Shown here: in pieces, positions 42,415 through 57,891 of the stretch
Layout of the letters: each line of letters starts with the position of its first letter
Numbering within the stretch: the stretch's first letter is position 1
Assembly: GCA_037043235.1 (NCBI GenBank)
Contig: JAWRVZ010000056.1
Coordinates: forward strand, 515,001-579,000
DNA from: Rhodeus uyekii
Taxonomy: Eukaryota > Chordata > Actinopteri > Cypriniformes > Acheilognathidae
Reading direction: 5' to 3'
Length of the DNA stretch: 64,000 nucleotides
Made by a program: the position numbers and the translations under genes
The notes under the pieces: model-generated
Seen by the model: the letters and a program-made list of their open reading frames with translations, nothing else
What the model was told of the DNA's origin: nothing
Databases searched by the model: none

Positions 42415-42701
42415 GCGCAAACCTGTTCAAAAACAACTACAGGAAATGTGTGATCTCTGTAATTTCACACAAAGAATTCTGAACCAAATATTAAGTTCTG
42501 TTTTTCTGATGTATCAAATACTTATGTCATGCAAAAAATACAAATTAATTACTTAAAAATCATACAATGTGATTTTTAGATTCTGTCATTCACAATTGAA
42601 ACTACACTTTTATGATAAAAAAAAAGTTTATTATAAAAATTACAGACCTATAGATGCTTATTAAATAGGCAAACATACAAAATCAGCAGTGTATCAAATA
42701 A

Positions 42702-43255
42702 CATAATTATTGAAGAAAAGTCTGTAATTTCACAGGAAGATTGAGTTATGAAATTTTTTTTGAAGAAAAACTCTTTGATTAACACACCTGTTTAAAAATG
42801 TTTAACACGTTTGTAAATTCTCACAAAAAAAAGCATAAAAAATGTTGGTCAAAGATGTATTGTATGTATTGTACATGATAATTCAATTTTTCATTGACAT
42901 TTGGTGTGAAACGGCAGTCAAACGCACCGGGCACACTCACACCAGGGCTTTTTGTCTGTTTTGAGCTTGCCTTCTCTTTTTAAAATGTGCTTTATACACT
43001 TACAAAATGGATTCAACTACAATTTTCAACTTGGTTTACTGTGATTCCTACTGGTGAACTCCACTCTGCCACTTGCTGTGGTGCTTCTTCCGGTCCACCT
43101 GCATCCATCAGCCGGCTCACCCGACAGTGTTTGTTGTGTGGTTGCTGTGTTTGATGTCTATGTTACATTGTTTCCTGATTTTTATGTATTTATGTTTATT
43201 AATTGTAAAGTACTTTGAGCTTGGGGAAAAACTCTACATATAATCATTTATTTCT
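42702..43255 (+). repeat. Possible LINE 3' tail near the right end
   Basis: The end (about 43190-43250: attgtaaagtactttgagct, then gaaaaactctacatat) resembles the 3' tail of CR1-like LINEs, and the tail of the 5S-headed SINE at 56866-56910. The rest is AT-rich with no frame. Confidence 0.35.
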
Positions 43256-44941
43256 TTACACATAAACAGTTTTTTTTAACTTATGTTTTACTAAGTTGGG
43301 TAAATATTGACTGTTGTAATCACTGACTAAATGTATTTATTGTCACTTTTGATCAATTTAATGCATACTTGCTTAAAAAAAGTATTGAGTTCTTTCAAAA
43401 AAATCTTGTTGACCCAAAACTTTTGAATATTTTGAACTTTTGAATGGTGTACATTGTTGATGTAGTTATTGGCCGATATAATAAAAGTACACTACTTTTG
43501 TGACTTGGAAGTCGTTTCAAAGAAATGCAGCAAAATAGCTGAGTCATTAGAAACTTTCTAGAGAGAATAACAATTTCGTTATAGCACTGGACCAGCACAT
43601 CCAGGTCTAAATTGCCTTTTTTTTTTTCTTCTCCATGACCATGACATTATCTAAACCTATCCTGACGTTCTCTCTGCTTCTTTCTGTTTCTGATGCCACC
43701 CAGCCAACTTTTCTCTGTCTCCTGGTTTCATGAGTCTCCAGCTGTCAGAGTGAAGCTGGCACTGGTTAAAAAGTGTCAGTTCTGTCCCAGTCTGGATGGA
43801 GGTCCAGGTGGGACTGTTTGCCTGCAGAGTCTGGCATAGATTCTAAACTTCTCATTCTCACTTCTCTAATCTTGTTTACCACCTCTCCCCTAACCAATAC
43901 GTTTTGAACAGCTGATTCATACTTACAATAACCATTGATCACCTTCTCCCAAACATTACACCCTAATATGATGCTTTGAGAATCAAGTCATATACCATCA
44001 ATGCGATTGGGAATTATTTATAGATAAATTGCCAAACTAAATAAAATTGCTGGTTTATTTAATATGTTAGTTATATTAAAACAGAATATCACAGGATCAC
44101 ATAAGTCTAGGTAATATGACTGAAATCATATATCAGGACGTGTTTGTCTCCTGTTTGGTTTTGTTAAATCTTTAGTTAGTTCATTTAGTTACAAATATTC
44201 ACATAATATTACATTCACTTGTCAATCATTACTGTATGTATCCCTGTTTATTTAGTTTCCTCAGCTCTTTTTTTCGGTATCAACAGTGTTAATTTGTTGG
44301 TGTTTGTTTTATCTCCTGAGAGTTCTATTGTGTATTTATTAAAGAAAGTTTTGTTCCTCCTTTCGCTGTGCGCGTCAGTACTGCTGCTCATGATACACAT
44401 GAGTGACACATACATCTCTATTAAAGCAGACCTATTATGAATTCGCTTATTCAAAGTCTTGATTTTAAGAATAGGTTTTTCATGCTTGAATGTTCAAAAA
44501 ACACATTATTTTCACATAAATTACATTGTTGCAGCATATCTGTTCCCAATCTGTCAGTAAAGCTCTGTTTAGTTCCTGTTGTTATTTACCCTCTAGTTCC
44601 GAAAAAGGCTCTGATTGTTTGACTGGAGTTTCAACACACTGACTTTGGCAGCTGACTTGTTGCCTCACTGTTTTACCAGGCAGTATGACAATTTACAACA
44701 AAATAAAGTGAGCCTTTTCAATTACATGAAAAGTGGAAATGGTAGATCAAAAATTCACATTTATACACAAACTCAACAACCACAAGTTTCAGATGCTATC
44801 TTTATTTTTTTGCTTAACTGTTAAAAAATGGACAGGATTGTAGGATATCATAGGCAGCAAAGGATACAACTATGCTGCTTTCAAAAATCTATCAGATTTT
44901 CAGGTATCTCAGGAGGCAGAAAGTGAAGCTAACATTGCTTT
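43256..44941. other. No recognised gene
   Basis: Short frames only. 'gacccaaaacttttgaata' at about 43411 matches the MITE end described at 50515-50935. Nothing else can be supported. Confidence 0.4.
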
Positions 44942-45240
44942 TGTCAGGGTGCTGGGGTGAATGGAAGAGTGAGGACTCACTTGCAGAAGGATTAGGCTTT
45001 TGTTAATAAAAAAAATAAAACAAAAACTCAAAAAACACTACCACAAATGACAACAATCCAACACAAGACAGCAAACACAGGGAGATAATATGGAACACAA
45101 GGCAGGTAAAGAGGGAGGACAGGTGGGGCAAATCAAACCAATAATGAGAAAACAAGATGGGCGGGGTTACACAATAAACAGGAGAGCACATGGCACAAGA
45201 AACACACGTGACAAGCCATGTGCTCACACAGAATATGACA
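44942..45240 (-). mobile_element. LTR-like segment, minus orientation
   Basis: On the minus strand it begins TGTCATATTC and ends CACCCTGACA, with a pyrimidine-rich interior. It is similar in layout to the solo LTR at 12140-12457. No matching target duplication is seen, so the limits may be wrong. Repeats of about 60 bp directly beyond it (45241-45425) could extend its U3. Confidence 0.4.
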
Positions 45241-45425
45241 TTAAAGCATGCAGCCAGTGAAAACACAAGCTACGCGCCACACAGCACAAGACCAAACAAG
45301 ACATGAAAGCACGCAGCCGATGTAAACATGAACTGCGTGCTACACAACAACTGATGCGGATAAGAGAGCATGCAGACTGAGCGAACTCGAAACCACATGC
45401 ACTCACACAACAGGACACTCATCTC
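45241..45425. repeat. Three degenerate ~60-bp tandem units
   Basis: gcatgcagcc, gcacgcagcc and gcatgcagac recur at about 45247, 45310 and 45368, each followed by a related gctacgcgccacac / gcgtgctacacaac / atgcactcacacaac string. Confidence 0.55.
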
Positions 45426-46127
45426 GTGTGCTCACATCAGAAGACAAACATTTGGACTTTAGCAAGGGCAGCATTTTCCCTCAACCATGCTTCTCCAATA
45501 TAATACAATATACAGTACACAATCAAAAAACTGAAAAAAACTAAATTCATAGTTTTTGAATAAAAGTGGTGACACTGCTTTGTAACCATAAACAACTAAA
45601 CTCTGCTTAGTATTGTGCCCAGAAGCACAAATTAAATCAAAGCAGAAAATGCAACCGTTTAACTGGCACCCCAAAGTTTCCAATGCTTGGGCAAGCCTTG
45701 ACTGTTGTCATCCCTCACCAGCATGTGTTTGTCTCACAGATGACCTCCCTCCACCTCAAAGGTCAGAGAGAAAGAGAAGTAAGGATGTCTCAGCCAGAAT
45801 GCCATTAACCTCATGAGCCTGGACAAATGGAGGCACTGTGATCTCACCGATCTGCTGGACCCTGCGCCTGATTGCTGCAGTGGTACTCTCTGGGTTACTG
45901 CGTGTTTGCTGAACTGACCATTAATCCAGGCATGGCCTTTCCCTTACACGAGTATTCCTCTATTCCTGAATCTCTGCGATACAACTCTATAGAGAATCTA
46001 TACTGTGTGCCATAATATAGAAACATACTGCATATGGACATTTACTGAAGTGGAAAAGAAAAAAACAGTATCGTCAGTTTTTAAAACAAGATTAGGCTCC
46101 ATTGACATTAATTTTATGGTCAAAGAA
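45426..46127. other. No recognised gene
   Basis: A 67-codon frame at 45613-45816 has mixed composition but no recognisable domain. Otherwise unremarkable. Confidence 0.35.
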
Positions 46128-46300
46128 CACTACCATTCAAAAGCTTAGTGTATAGAAAATATCTTTTGAAATTAATGTTCACCAAGGCTGTCTTAAACTG
46201 ATCAAAATATCTTACATTAAAATACATTACTAGATTTAATACTAAAGCTGTAAAATATTAACATTTATTACAGCTTAAAATAACTTTTCTTTTATTTGAT
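46128..46300. repeat. Fragment of a common teleost MITE
   Basis: actaccattcaaaagctta followed by caccaaggctgtc and gatcaaaat(atct) has the order of the MITE family whose longer copy lies at 50515-50935. Confidence 0.5.
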
Positions 46301-46754
46301 TATATGCACAGCAAAATCTCCATAGTAAAATGAACTCTGCTCAGAGAACCTTTAGTTCCACTTTAAAGAATCAGTGTTAAAGTTAATGAGATAACCAAGT
46401 GATGATTGAGCATTAGTGATGAACACCTGATGGACAACAAGCAGAATCACTGAAAAAAGGGAAACACGAGAACTACAACTAACTTTAGCCACAGCCCTAT
46501 ATATGATCAGCTGCAGATAAAAGAAGATATTAAATTGCTCAGAGGAGGATTAAACAACTCCACAAGCAGCATTACCAGCTTCACTTATTACTAACCAGTA
46601 GCACTTTATTTCTGTTGGATGTCTCCTGAAGTTCTTATTGACAATTAACAGAGGATTTAACATTTTGAAATTCAGTTCATTTTAGATCAGTGTTTCTCTC
46701 TGTAGACTGAGACCAAATATTCTCTCAGCAAAGTTATTTTTACTCTGAGGTTTT

Positions 46755-46925
46755 GCTGGTCCACTGTAAACATTCTACAAACTTACAGAAACTTTGTAAC
46801 TACAATCTGTCAAATGATTCTACTAATTTAAACCCTAACACAAACCAAACCCTAATCTAACAGTTGTCTAATAGTTGCAAAGTTACTTGTGGTTAGTAGA
46901 ATGTCTAAATTGGACAATCAGGCAA
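46755..46925. repeat. Diverged copy of the 37287 MITE family
   Basis: Shares ggtccactgtaaacattcta, taaccctaa-type words and gttagtagaatgtctaaatt with the style of the 37.3-kb copy and its right flank (37500-37570). Terminal repeats are eroded. Confidence 0.4.
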
Positions 46926-47763
46926 AACAGTTTTACCATGTACTGTATTCAATAAAAGAAAAGTTATTTTAAATTTTAATAATATTTAGTAGTAGAATGT
47001 CTAAAGTGGACTGTCGAAATAGTGTTTCTACTGAACAAATCCAAACACTAAAAAATCTGTCTTAATCATTTTTATTTTCAAATAGTGCAGACACCTGACA
47101 TGTACTGCGCAATCTCTAACACATTTTAAAATCCAATAATGCATGGAAATAATACAACTTTTCATAAATAAATAAAAATTGTGAAGATGTCAAGTTCAGG
47201 CATCTGGTAACAGGCCTTGGAGCCAGTCATATAATGTATTGCTGTATTTTCTGTGCAGAATCAATGAGCTCAACCCTAAACCCAGATTAAAGTCAACTCT
47301 GATCAGGTCCCAGCCTGCGCCAAGAAGGAAATCCAATCTGGTCACATAGATTCTTTTCAACAAATCTTGCTGTGTGTTAATGTGTCACAGTGGGGGCCAG
47401 AGATTCGGGGAAATGGGAGAAGGCAGGAAATGGGATTTTCTCCACTGCCATGTGCTGGCATGTGAGCTCTTTTCCTCTGTGCCCTGATCTCTACTCATGA
47501 AATTGAATTTTTAATTCTATTAAAGCAAAGCTGTGAGGCCAGGTGCATCTTTGCGTGTGACTTATTGGCCTCTAAATGACATGTCAGCCAGATCTAAACT
47601 CAGACTACAAAATCAAAGCAGATTAGGCAAAAAGTTATCAGACCTACCCCTATCTGTCCCTTCAGTCTATTCCCTTCCTCTTCATTCTTACTGCCTCAAA
47701 TCCTAGTAGTAGACATTTAGGTCTTTTTTTTTTCAAACATCAAAATTGATTGAAAAAAATATA
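46926..47763. other. No recognised feature
   Basis: AT-rich; no frame or repeat with defined ends. Confidence 0.4.
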
Positions 47764-48391
47764 AAGTAATACCTCGGTTTACGAGCGACTTAGTATACGA
47801 GCAAATCGGTGTACGAGCATGGAGGGTTAAATCAGTGTACGAGCATTGTATTGGTGTGCGAGAATTTTTCCCTCACCCACACGCATTTTTGTGTGAAAAA
47901 GTTCACTAAGTCACTAAGTTCACAAAGTAGTTCACTAGTCGTTCGTTCGCGGCTCCCCGTCTTCCATCTCCCATGTTCCATGACCTTCACTCTGGATTAT
48001 CACTTCGTTTGTTTTCTGCACTATTAAAATAAATTCACTCATTTGCACTTGAATCCGGGTTTTGTGTTTTCCCTTGCTTTCCCCGCTCGCCCCTCCTCCC
48101 TCCTCTCGTCTCCTCCACGCACGCTGAAGTGCATTAAAGTTCATTACTAAATTGTCAAGTATTTTTTTATTTTAATTATCAATTATTAATTAGTATTTAT
48201 AAGTTATCATTTTAACTGCAATTAATAGGGTAAAACCAAAAAAATATTTAAAATTGGCATTTATGGTCGTGTGGAACAAATTAATTGATTTTTAGTGCAT
48301 TCTGATGGGGGAAATTGTTTCGGTGTACGAGCATTTTGGTTTATGAGCTCGCTCTTGGAACGTATTAAACTCGTAAACCGAGGTATTACTG
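47764..48391 (+). mobile_element. Tigger-type MITE, copy B
   Basis: 628 bp. Left end agtaatacctcggtttacga; right end, inverted, cagtaatacctcggtttacg; TA flanks both ends. Within the left ~110 bases the words tttacgagc, tatacgagc, gtgtacgagc, gtgtacgagc and gtgtgcgag recur, the spaced subterminal repeats expected of transposase-binding ends. No transposase frame. Confidence 0.85.
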
Positions 48392-49775
48392 TATTTGCTT
48401 AAAATATATGCAAAATTTATAAGGGTATTTATTTGTTTGTCTAAGTTTTTACATGCTGGAAATTTCCACCACCCTCCGTCAGTATTAACTTATATATAAA
48501 TAATTTATTTATGGTTCTGTGGTGTGACAAATAATTGTTTTATTTTCCTTTTTAAGAAATATTCCACATATTTATATGTAAATTATATTGCCAACAATTT
48601 CCAGACAGCTTCTCTATTAATACGAAATTACAAAGTCATGAAAACTAATGATTATATTTCCAAACAAATACATAAATGGTTAACTTATTTCGTGCTACTA
48701 AAACAAGAGAAATGCATGAGCGTGAGAAACTTAAAAACCTATGACTTACTTCTTGATGGGGTCATGATTGGCACAATATGAAAGATGTTGAACACAGTAC
48801 TCATCAACAGAACATAATAAATGCACATGTATGAGTTTACTGAGGTTATATCAATAAATTTGTCAAGCAGAGACGAACAAAGTATGTAAACAAGCTGTTC
48901 AGACAAACTTGACACAATTTTCATTTTGTGATCCACTCATTACCTGCTCTCATTAAATGCCTTGTTGCAGGAACAACAAGCACCATCAGAACCAATTTTC
49001 AACTGGCAAACTAGCTTACATTAAACAAAACAAGGAAGCAATAACCTAACGATCAACAAGTAATTTCTGTGCAAAATCGGACATTTTAATGACAGCGAAA
49101 ACCAAATTCAGCCACTCTCACTCACTGCACTAGGTAAACGAAACAATTAATTAGGTCAATTTACACAGCCAATACAACGAGTGAGACACTTGGTGAACAA
49201 TCACAGACACCCCTGATTGAAAAGGAGAGCTGTTTCCGTTTTGTCCACATGACTGTTGAATTTTACATTAGGAGATTGTATGTTTGTCAAAGAAAAATAA
49301 AAAGCTATGACATTCTGCAAGAATAATAGTCCACTTTAATGGGGATCTGACATACAATGTGACCTTTTCCAATGGTTCTCTATGCCCTGGTCAATCATAA
49401 CACAGAGCAACTGACTTTAAATGTCCTATTAGCCCAAATTAATGAGGGTTAACAATCCTTAATCAATAACCAGTCCAATGGCACCATGCTGACAGTTAAA
49501 CTCCATATAAAAACTAAGTACTTCTCCCTCAACAACAGTATAATGACCAGTCTTTGTTGTAAATCTGATTTTAATGCCAAAATATGGGAGCACTGACAGA
49601 CTCCAGCTGTGTGCTGTGCAAAGGCAGATCATATTTCTGCAATACAAAAGAAAAGCCAAGTAGTGTATACAAATCGAGGGATATCGTGCTTATAGGTCTA
49701 CAATGATCTTCACAGCATTTACACATGTAAAAAAGTGTGAAAACCAGAGGTCTTTTCATATATTAAACCCTGCTT
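48392..49775. other. No recognised feature
   Basis: AT-rich with short chance frames. Confidence 0.4.
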
Positions 49776-50175
49776 GTGTCATGGAATCACCAGTCTCTGC
49801 CTTCACCAAATTACTCAGATCGCCCTCACCCGATCATCACCTGTCACCTCATCACCTCAGCGTACTCATTTTCTATTGGACTCTTCCTTAGCTGAAGTTG
49901 ACGTACCTTGTGTTTCAAGTGGTTGTCCCCGTCTCCAGTTCTTTCCCTCATCTGGTTTTCCAGCAAACTATCTACAACAAACAAAGGAAAGTTGTTAACT
50001 TCTTTCAGTGACTGTTAAAGTGTGTGTGTGTGTGTGGGTGCTCACATGTCATTTCCTCCTTCACTGCCGTGCTGTCATCCATTACACCGATTTTAAGTTT
50101 ATGCCCCTGAATTAATAAACATCTGCTTTGTATCCATCTTTCCAGTGTGTGTGTGTGTGTGTGTGTTCCCTGACA
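49776..50175 (+). mobile_element. Solo LTR with perfect 5-bp target duplication
   Basis: 400 bp, begins TGTCATGG and ends CCCTGACA, so the ends TGTCA/TGACA are inverted repeats. It is flanked by gcttg on both sides (49771-49775 and 50176-50180). An aataaa signal (about 50114-50119) precedes a U5-like end that holds a (TG)n run (50145-50166). No internal retroelement sequence remains. The family is not identified; the layout is of the Gypsy/ERV type. Confidence 0.85.
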
Positions 50176-50180
50176 GCTTG

Positions 50181-50514
50181 CTCTCTGTTCTATATTGTCT
50201 TTAACTGGTGAATAAAAATGAAGAAATGTTTTATATAATTTATAGTTATAACTTTTTTATCAGTAGATTTGTACTTTAGCATCTTAAGTGCTGTTCACAT
50301 AAGAGTCTCATCTGAGGGCCACAAGTTACGTAAAGATGTGGTGATTTGCATATCTGAGCAGAGGATTATGGGTAGGTGTCTGAATTGTACGTAACTCAAT
50401 TAAAACTGAGGCCTGAAACGTTGTCTGCATAAAAGAGGACTATTTTGGCACAAGGTGAACTAATATGATATGAAAGAGCCTGGAAGAAATTGGGAGATAA
50501 TTCTAATGAAAAGA
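50181..50514. other. No recognised feature
   Basis: AT-rich; nothing supported. Confidence 0.4.
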
Positions 50515-50940
50515 AAGATTTGAAGTCGGTGAGATTTATTATTGTTTTTGAAAGACTGTATTTATTTGATAAAAAATACAGTAAGAAATAAAGAATGCAC
50601 AATATTTTTTACAATTTAAAGCAGTGTAAAAATGTAAAAATTCCTGAGTATTAGTCCAATGTATTAGTCCAATTCCTGAATCATTACTCCAGTCTTTAGT
50701 GTCACATGATCCTTCAGAAATCAATCTAATATGCTGATTTACTGCCATTGAAAGTAGCTTTGCCTTTTAATTCTAATGTTATATCTCTTTTATAATTCTT
50801 TGATGAATATAATTTATTTGCGAGGAAAATATTTTGTAGAATATTAGTGTCTTTACTGTAATGTTTGCTCAATGCATCTTTGCTGAACAAAGGTATTCAT
50901 CTTACTGACTCTAAACTTCTGGACAGTAGTATAGATGTCC
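50515..50940. mobile_element. Common teleost MITE with 'gtcagtaagat' ends
   Basis: Left side gaagtcggtgagattta, interior tgtatttatttgataaaaaa, ttagtgtcacatgatccttc and agaaatcaatctaatatgct, right end catcttactgactctaaactt. The ends are diverged inverted repeats. I know this order of words from many teleost intergenic copies; I give no family name. Confidence 0.6.
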
Positions 50941-52309
50941 AAATTTTTCATATCTACTCTTCCATTTCAGAGTAAACTTACCTTCCTCTTAGATCCTCTT
51001 CCACATTAAGAGATGAGAAACACAAAACTAATAACTGTTCATGTTTGGTTCTCTAACTCGCATATAGTGTCCTTCCAAAGTTTGATTGACCTACAACACA
51101 GAACTCTGATCCTTTTTCTAGGGCGAAAGTGTTGCTGCTAGGATCTGAATTGCATAAAAGTGATATTTGAAATTCCCAGCGCTCTAAAATGTTCATTAGC
51201 ATTCAGTTAAATGCAGGAGCTATGGATTAATAGACAAGCATGCTAATACAGTGATTTGAGTGGGATCAAATGCAGCCTCTGTTGTCGTACCTCTAGGACA
51301 AGTACGTCTGATGCCTCATTAAAAGTTAGAACTTGCTTTTAAAGTTCATTAACATAATTAAGTTAAAGGTGAATGGCGTAATGATGTGTACCACAAGCAT
51401 CACCAAACAGAATCACGACAATGAGAAACACTTCCTCTGTTGGCTTTTCGCCAGCCAAATAAACAGCTCTCTGCCAAACTTACTCCACTGGTCAAACTTA
51501 AGTCAATGTTGATGTGTTGAGCTGGATTGTTTTTCCCAAAAGCATTATAAGCGATCATAATGTCATTTGGTGCAACTGGTTTATGATCAACTTAGGCTCA
51601 TGACGTCACGGTTCTGTCAGGTTCAGTTCCGTTTCCAGTGTTTCTAGTGACAGAACCGTGGCACTGCTCTTCCTCCCGTGTGTGTGTCTCGTCAGCGTCT
51701 GCCCCGCCTTCTCGTTTTTTTTTTTTGTTTTTTTTTATTCCATAAATCCTGAGTATTGGTCACCATTTACTCCAGAGCGAGGTGTAAAGGGTGACCAATA
51801 GCAATGATTTATGATTTATTTACATTAAACATTAGCCTGAGTGCCCACATAGCTACAGTGTTTTCAGATATTTTAAACAATTTGCTGATTTTGGTAAAAT
51901 GTTAATATATATTAAGTGTATATAAAGACACAAATTCAACTTTGACATGACAATGTTTAATTATTTTTTTATATATACCGGGTTTTTTCCATTTCCTGAA
52001 AAGTAGCATTTCTGGTACAAGGATTCTGCCCAACAACAATGATATATATCAGTTTAATCTATATAATTTAACATCTTAACATTAACACTGACAACACTGA
52101 ACAGTGCCCATGTGGATAAATGAATAAGGTATGACATATGAGGGAACCTGGAATTTTTATGGACCTGTAATTGTTACTCAAACATAAAATAAAGTGAAAT
52201 TAAAGGGAACAAAAATAGTGAAGTACAGTCCTCAGTTAATTACTGCAGCATGTCAGAAAAATTATGTTACAAGAAATGTACATGTATTTTACAAGAAAAT
52301 ATTATTCCT
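50941..52309. other. No gene; one inverted repeat
   Basis: A 13-bp-arm inverted repeat cacggttctgtca / tgacagaaccgtg (51607-51619 and 51648-51660) lies in a GC-richer patch with a T-run (51716-51738). Otherwise AT-rich. Confidence 0.45.
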
Positions 52310-52338
52310 GTAGCTCAATCAGTAGAGCATTGATGCCA
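52310..52338 (+). repeat. Head fragment of a tRNA-derived SINE
   Basis: gtagctcaatcagtagagca plus ttg, identical over about 23 bases to the head of the SINE at 7304-7171, then lost. No B box follows. Confidence 0.6.
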
Positions 52339-55228
<2,890 letters not shown>

Positions 55229-56850
55229 TGCAAAGAAATAAGAAATTTCATATTACTTATATTACATATACTGATTAGTCGCATAACCTGCTTTCTGGAA
55301 CTCCCTAGTGTCACACCCTCATACCCATGGACACTAATCCCCATCACACCTGTTAGTCATTTTGTGTTCATCACTGTGTGTATTTAGTTTTCAGTATTCA
55401 GACCTCAGTTGTTGGTTGTTGCTGCCATCTGATCGTTTGTATAGCAGGCATTCTGAAAACCCCTTTTGTTCATACAGAACCTTTTGAACCTTCCTCATCT
55501 TCTTCCCTCACTGTAACTACTGTAACATATTATTCAATGATATTATAACATACAACGTGACATAGAAAAAATCTGCCATTCTTTAACATTTCTGAAGGAA
55601 ATATCTCAATTGGTAACACATTCTGTCAGCAACGACCATGACACACTTCAACTAGTTTCCCACTTTGTCAACACATTTGTGATTCCGTTCATGCCCAGTC
55701 AAGGTAATATATTCATGGGCAGACTAAGAAAGAATCCCTGACTACACATGAATATGCATCAAGCGAATATCTGAAGGAGGGCCAGAATGATGTTGTACAG
55801 TAATGCCAGATATATGGAATATGACATTCCACACATGGCTAACACTTCATTACCATTAATTAGCTCATAAGGATCTCTTGCTAGCCTACTTTAATTTTTC
55901 AGACATACTTAACAGAGTATACAAGTTCTTAAGGAAAAACACAAAATGGTTAGGTCATCCGGAAGAATTTCCACTTTGCTTGCGTCATACACAATGCTTG
56001 ACATTGTACATCGTTATTTTACTTGTTAGGTGGATAATGCTAATGATAAATGTGTTAAGGGTTATTAAAACTAAAACTGTAAAAGAAAATAAATGTAATG
56101 TCTTAGGGTTTTTTTTAAGTTTTGCTATACAAATATAAACTGTAAAAACAAATTAACATAAAATACAGCAGAAACACCTGTTAATTGGTTTAACTTACAA
56201 TTTTACAGTAATATTCCACATAATACATTGTTAATTACAGTATAATTAACTGTGAAAACAGGACATTTCCTACATATGATTACTAGTTTTATATAAATAA
56301 TTATCAGACCTGTCAGCCCGGAGTGTCTATGATGGACCATAAAGAGCACGGTTAGGAGACCTGGATGAGGTTACAGGGAATGTATTTTCACTACAATAAG
56401 AAAGAAAAGAAAAGTTAAGCTTCCAAACAGAAGCCGGCATTCCAATATCCATGAGTGGGAACAGCCCCAAAACACTTTAAAGCCAACTCTTCACACAAAC
56501 AAAAATAAATAAATCCCCTCGGGTCTCTCAGGAGGCTGTTCTGCACACCCAGCCATCTCTGTGTGCTTTGGGGCTCAGCGGTTTCAGGTGAGTGCCCGCC
56601 AAGAAAAAAAAAGAAGAAGAGAGAAACAGTTCTTGAGTTTCCCCTCAGAGAGAAAGGGATTGGGGTAGGCAAAGAGGTCCTGACACCCAGCGCACCAGAC
56701 CTCTGAGGCCGAATCTGAGCGTTGCTTCCCAAGCTTCTCCTCAGAGAGAAGGGGGGTCAGGGAGACGCTCTCAGCCTTAAGCTTCAAATGGTAGGACGTC
56801 TCTGAGGACCATCCTTATCATTAAGAAGGAGTGGTGTACACCTCAGTGTA
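55229..56850. other. No gene recognised; possible DIRS-related debris at the end
   Basis: Mostly AT-rich. The GC-richer end (about 56510-56800) has a similar pair cctcagagagaaaggg (56643) and cctcagagagaagggg (56739), and a ggtttcaggtgagtg word echoed at 57598, in the DIRS relic beyond the SINE. This suggests, weakly, that the SINE sits inside a DIRS relic. Confidence 0.35.
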
Positions 56851-57462
56851 TAGTAATAATAATAATAATACGTTACATTTAAATAGCGCTTTTCCAGAGC
56901 TCAAAGCGGTTTACATAGTGGGGGGGAATCTCCTCAACCACCACCAATGTGCAGCATCCACTTGGATGATGCGGCGGCAGCCATATTGCGCCAGAACACT
57001 CACCACACATCAGCTTTTTAGTATGTACACCAATAGTAATAGTATGTACAGCTTTTTAGTATGTAAACCAATTTTAGTATAACACCAATTATAGTATGAG
57101 GGGGATTAGGAGGCCGTGATGGACCTAGGCCAATGGGCAAATTTGGCCAGGATACCGGGGTTAAGCCGCTACTCTTGCGAAGGACATCCTGTGATTTTTT
57201 TATGACCACAGAGAGTCAAGACCTCGGTTTAACATCTCAGCCGAAAGACAGTGCTTGTTGCAGTACAGTGTCCCTATCACTATACTGGGGCATTAGGACC
57301 CACACAGACCACATGGTAAGCACCCCCTGCTGGTCTCCTAACACCTCTTCCAGCAGCAACCTAGTTTTTCCCAGGAGGTCTCCCATCCAGGTACTAACCA
57401 AGCTCAACCCTGTTTAGCTTCAGTGGGCAACCAGTCTTAGACTACAGAGTGATATGGCTGCT
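56851..57462 (-). mobile_element. 5S-rRNA-headed SINE (SINE3 type)
   Basis: About 610 bp on the minus strand. The head (57462-57370) reads like 5S rRNA: gccatatcactctg, gaagctaaacagggttgag (internal A box and intermediate element) and ggttagtacctggatgggag followed by acc (box C), all in 5S order and spacing. The middle is the familiar fish sequence (tatggctgccgccgcatcat; cgaggtcttgactctctgtg). The 3' end reads aaaagcgctatttaaatgta and then an (att)n tail (56851-56871). 5S-derived SINEs of this kind are known from zebrafish (SINE3). The internal 5S promoter would drive transcription by RNA polymerase III with TFIIIA. The tail matches the LINE-like tail at 43190-43250. Confidence 0.88.
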
Positions 57463-57465
57463 GAC

Positions 57466-57891
57466 ACCCACCTCCCCTCTGTGCCCTCGGATAATCGTTC
57501 TACCAACCCTGCCACTCCGTGTGCATCAGGGCGCAGGGATCCTTGGCGATTCTTTCCAGTTGCCGCCCCGAATCCCGGTGTCACTGGGAAGCTCATCACT
57601 TCAGGTGAGTGAATGCTCAAGAAAAACCAAAGGCCAGCCTCGAGAGGCTTGTTCCCTTAGTAGAATTACTGGCGCCATGAATACGTCTTCACCATCACTC
57701 TTCAGTGCAGGTATCCCCACCTAGGTTCAACGGGGTCCTGTCTGTAGTTTTGGGCCCCAAGCAGGCTCTGATAATGGAGCAATAAGTAGAATCTCTGCTA
57801 GAATAAGGAGCCATCAAGTATGTACCTCTCTCAGGCATGGACATTGGGTTTCACAGGCGCTACTTCACTGTTCCAAAGAAGGATGGTGGGT
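57466..57891 (+). pseudogene. DIRS reverse transcriptase relic, plus strand
   Basis: Conceptual translation from about 57632 to 57889 aligns with the start of the RT region of the intact DIRS at 1438-6611: LERLVPLVELLAP, then RFNGVLSVVLGPKQALIMEQ, VESLLE, AIKYVPLSGMDIGFHRRYF and TVPKKDGG. Three stops interrupt it and a short block is missing. The upstream bases (57480-57630) have the same local words as DIRS gag-pol spacers. It ends where the LTR-like segment at 57892 begins, and its left side meets the SINE head. Confidence 0.75.

Larger units (their letters stand above)
41038..42701 (+). mobile_element. Tc1/mariner (Tc1-like) transposon relic
   Basis: Left end cagtggggagaacaagcatt (41038), next to TA. 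Long inverted terminal repeats of about 200 bp: the left 41038-41245 and, reversed, 42505-42701 share strings such as cacattgtatgatttttaa and taattaatttg. The right outermost ~25 bases are missing. The interior holds a broken Tc1 transposase and a nested hAT MITE (42186-42414). Confidence 0.85.

Noticed and set aside
57370..57462. A genuine 5S rRNA gene
   Set aside because: Only part of the 5S sequence is present, it is diverged, it lacks a T-run terminator, and it continues into SINE body sequence.
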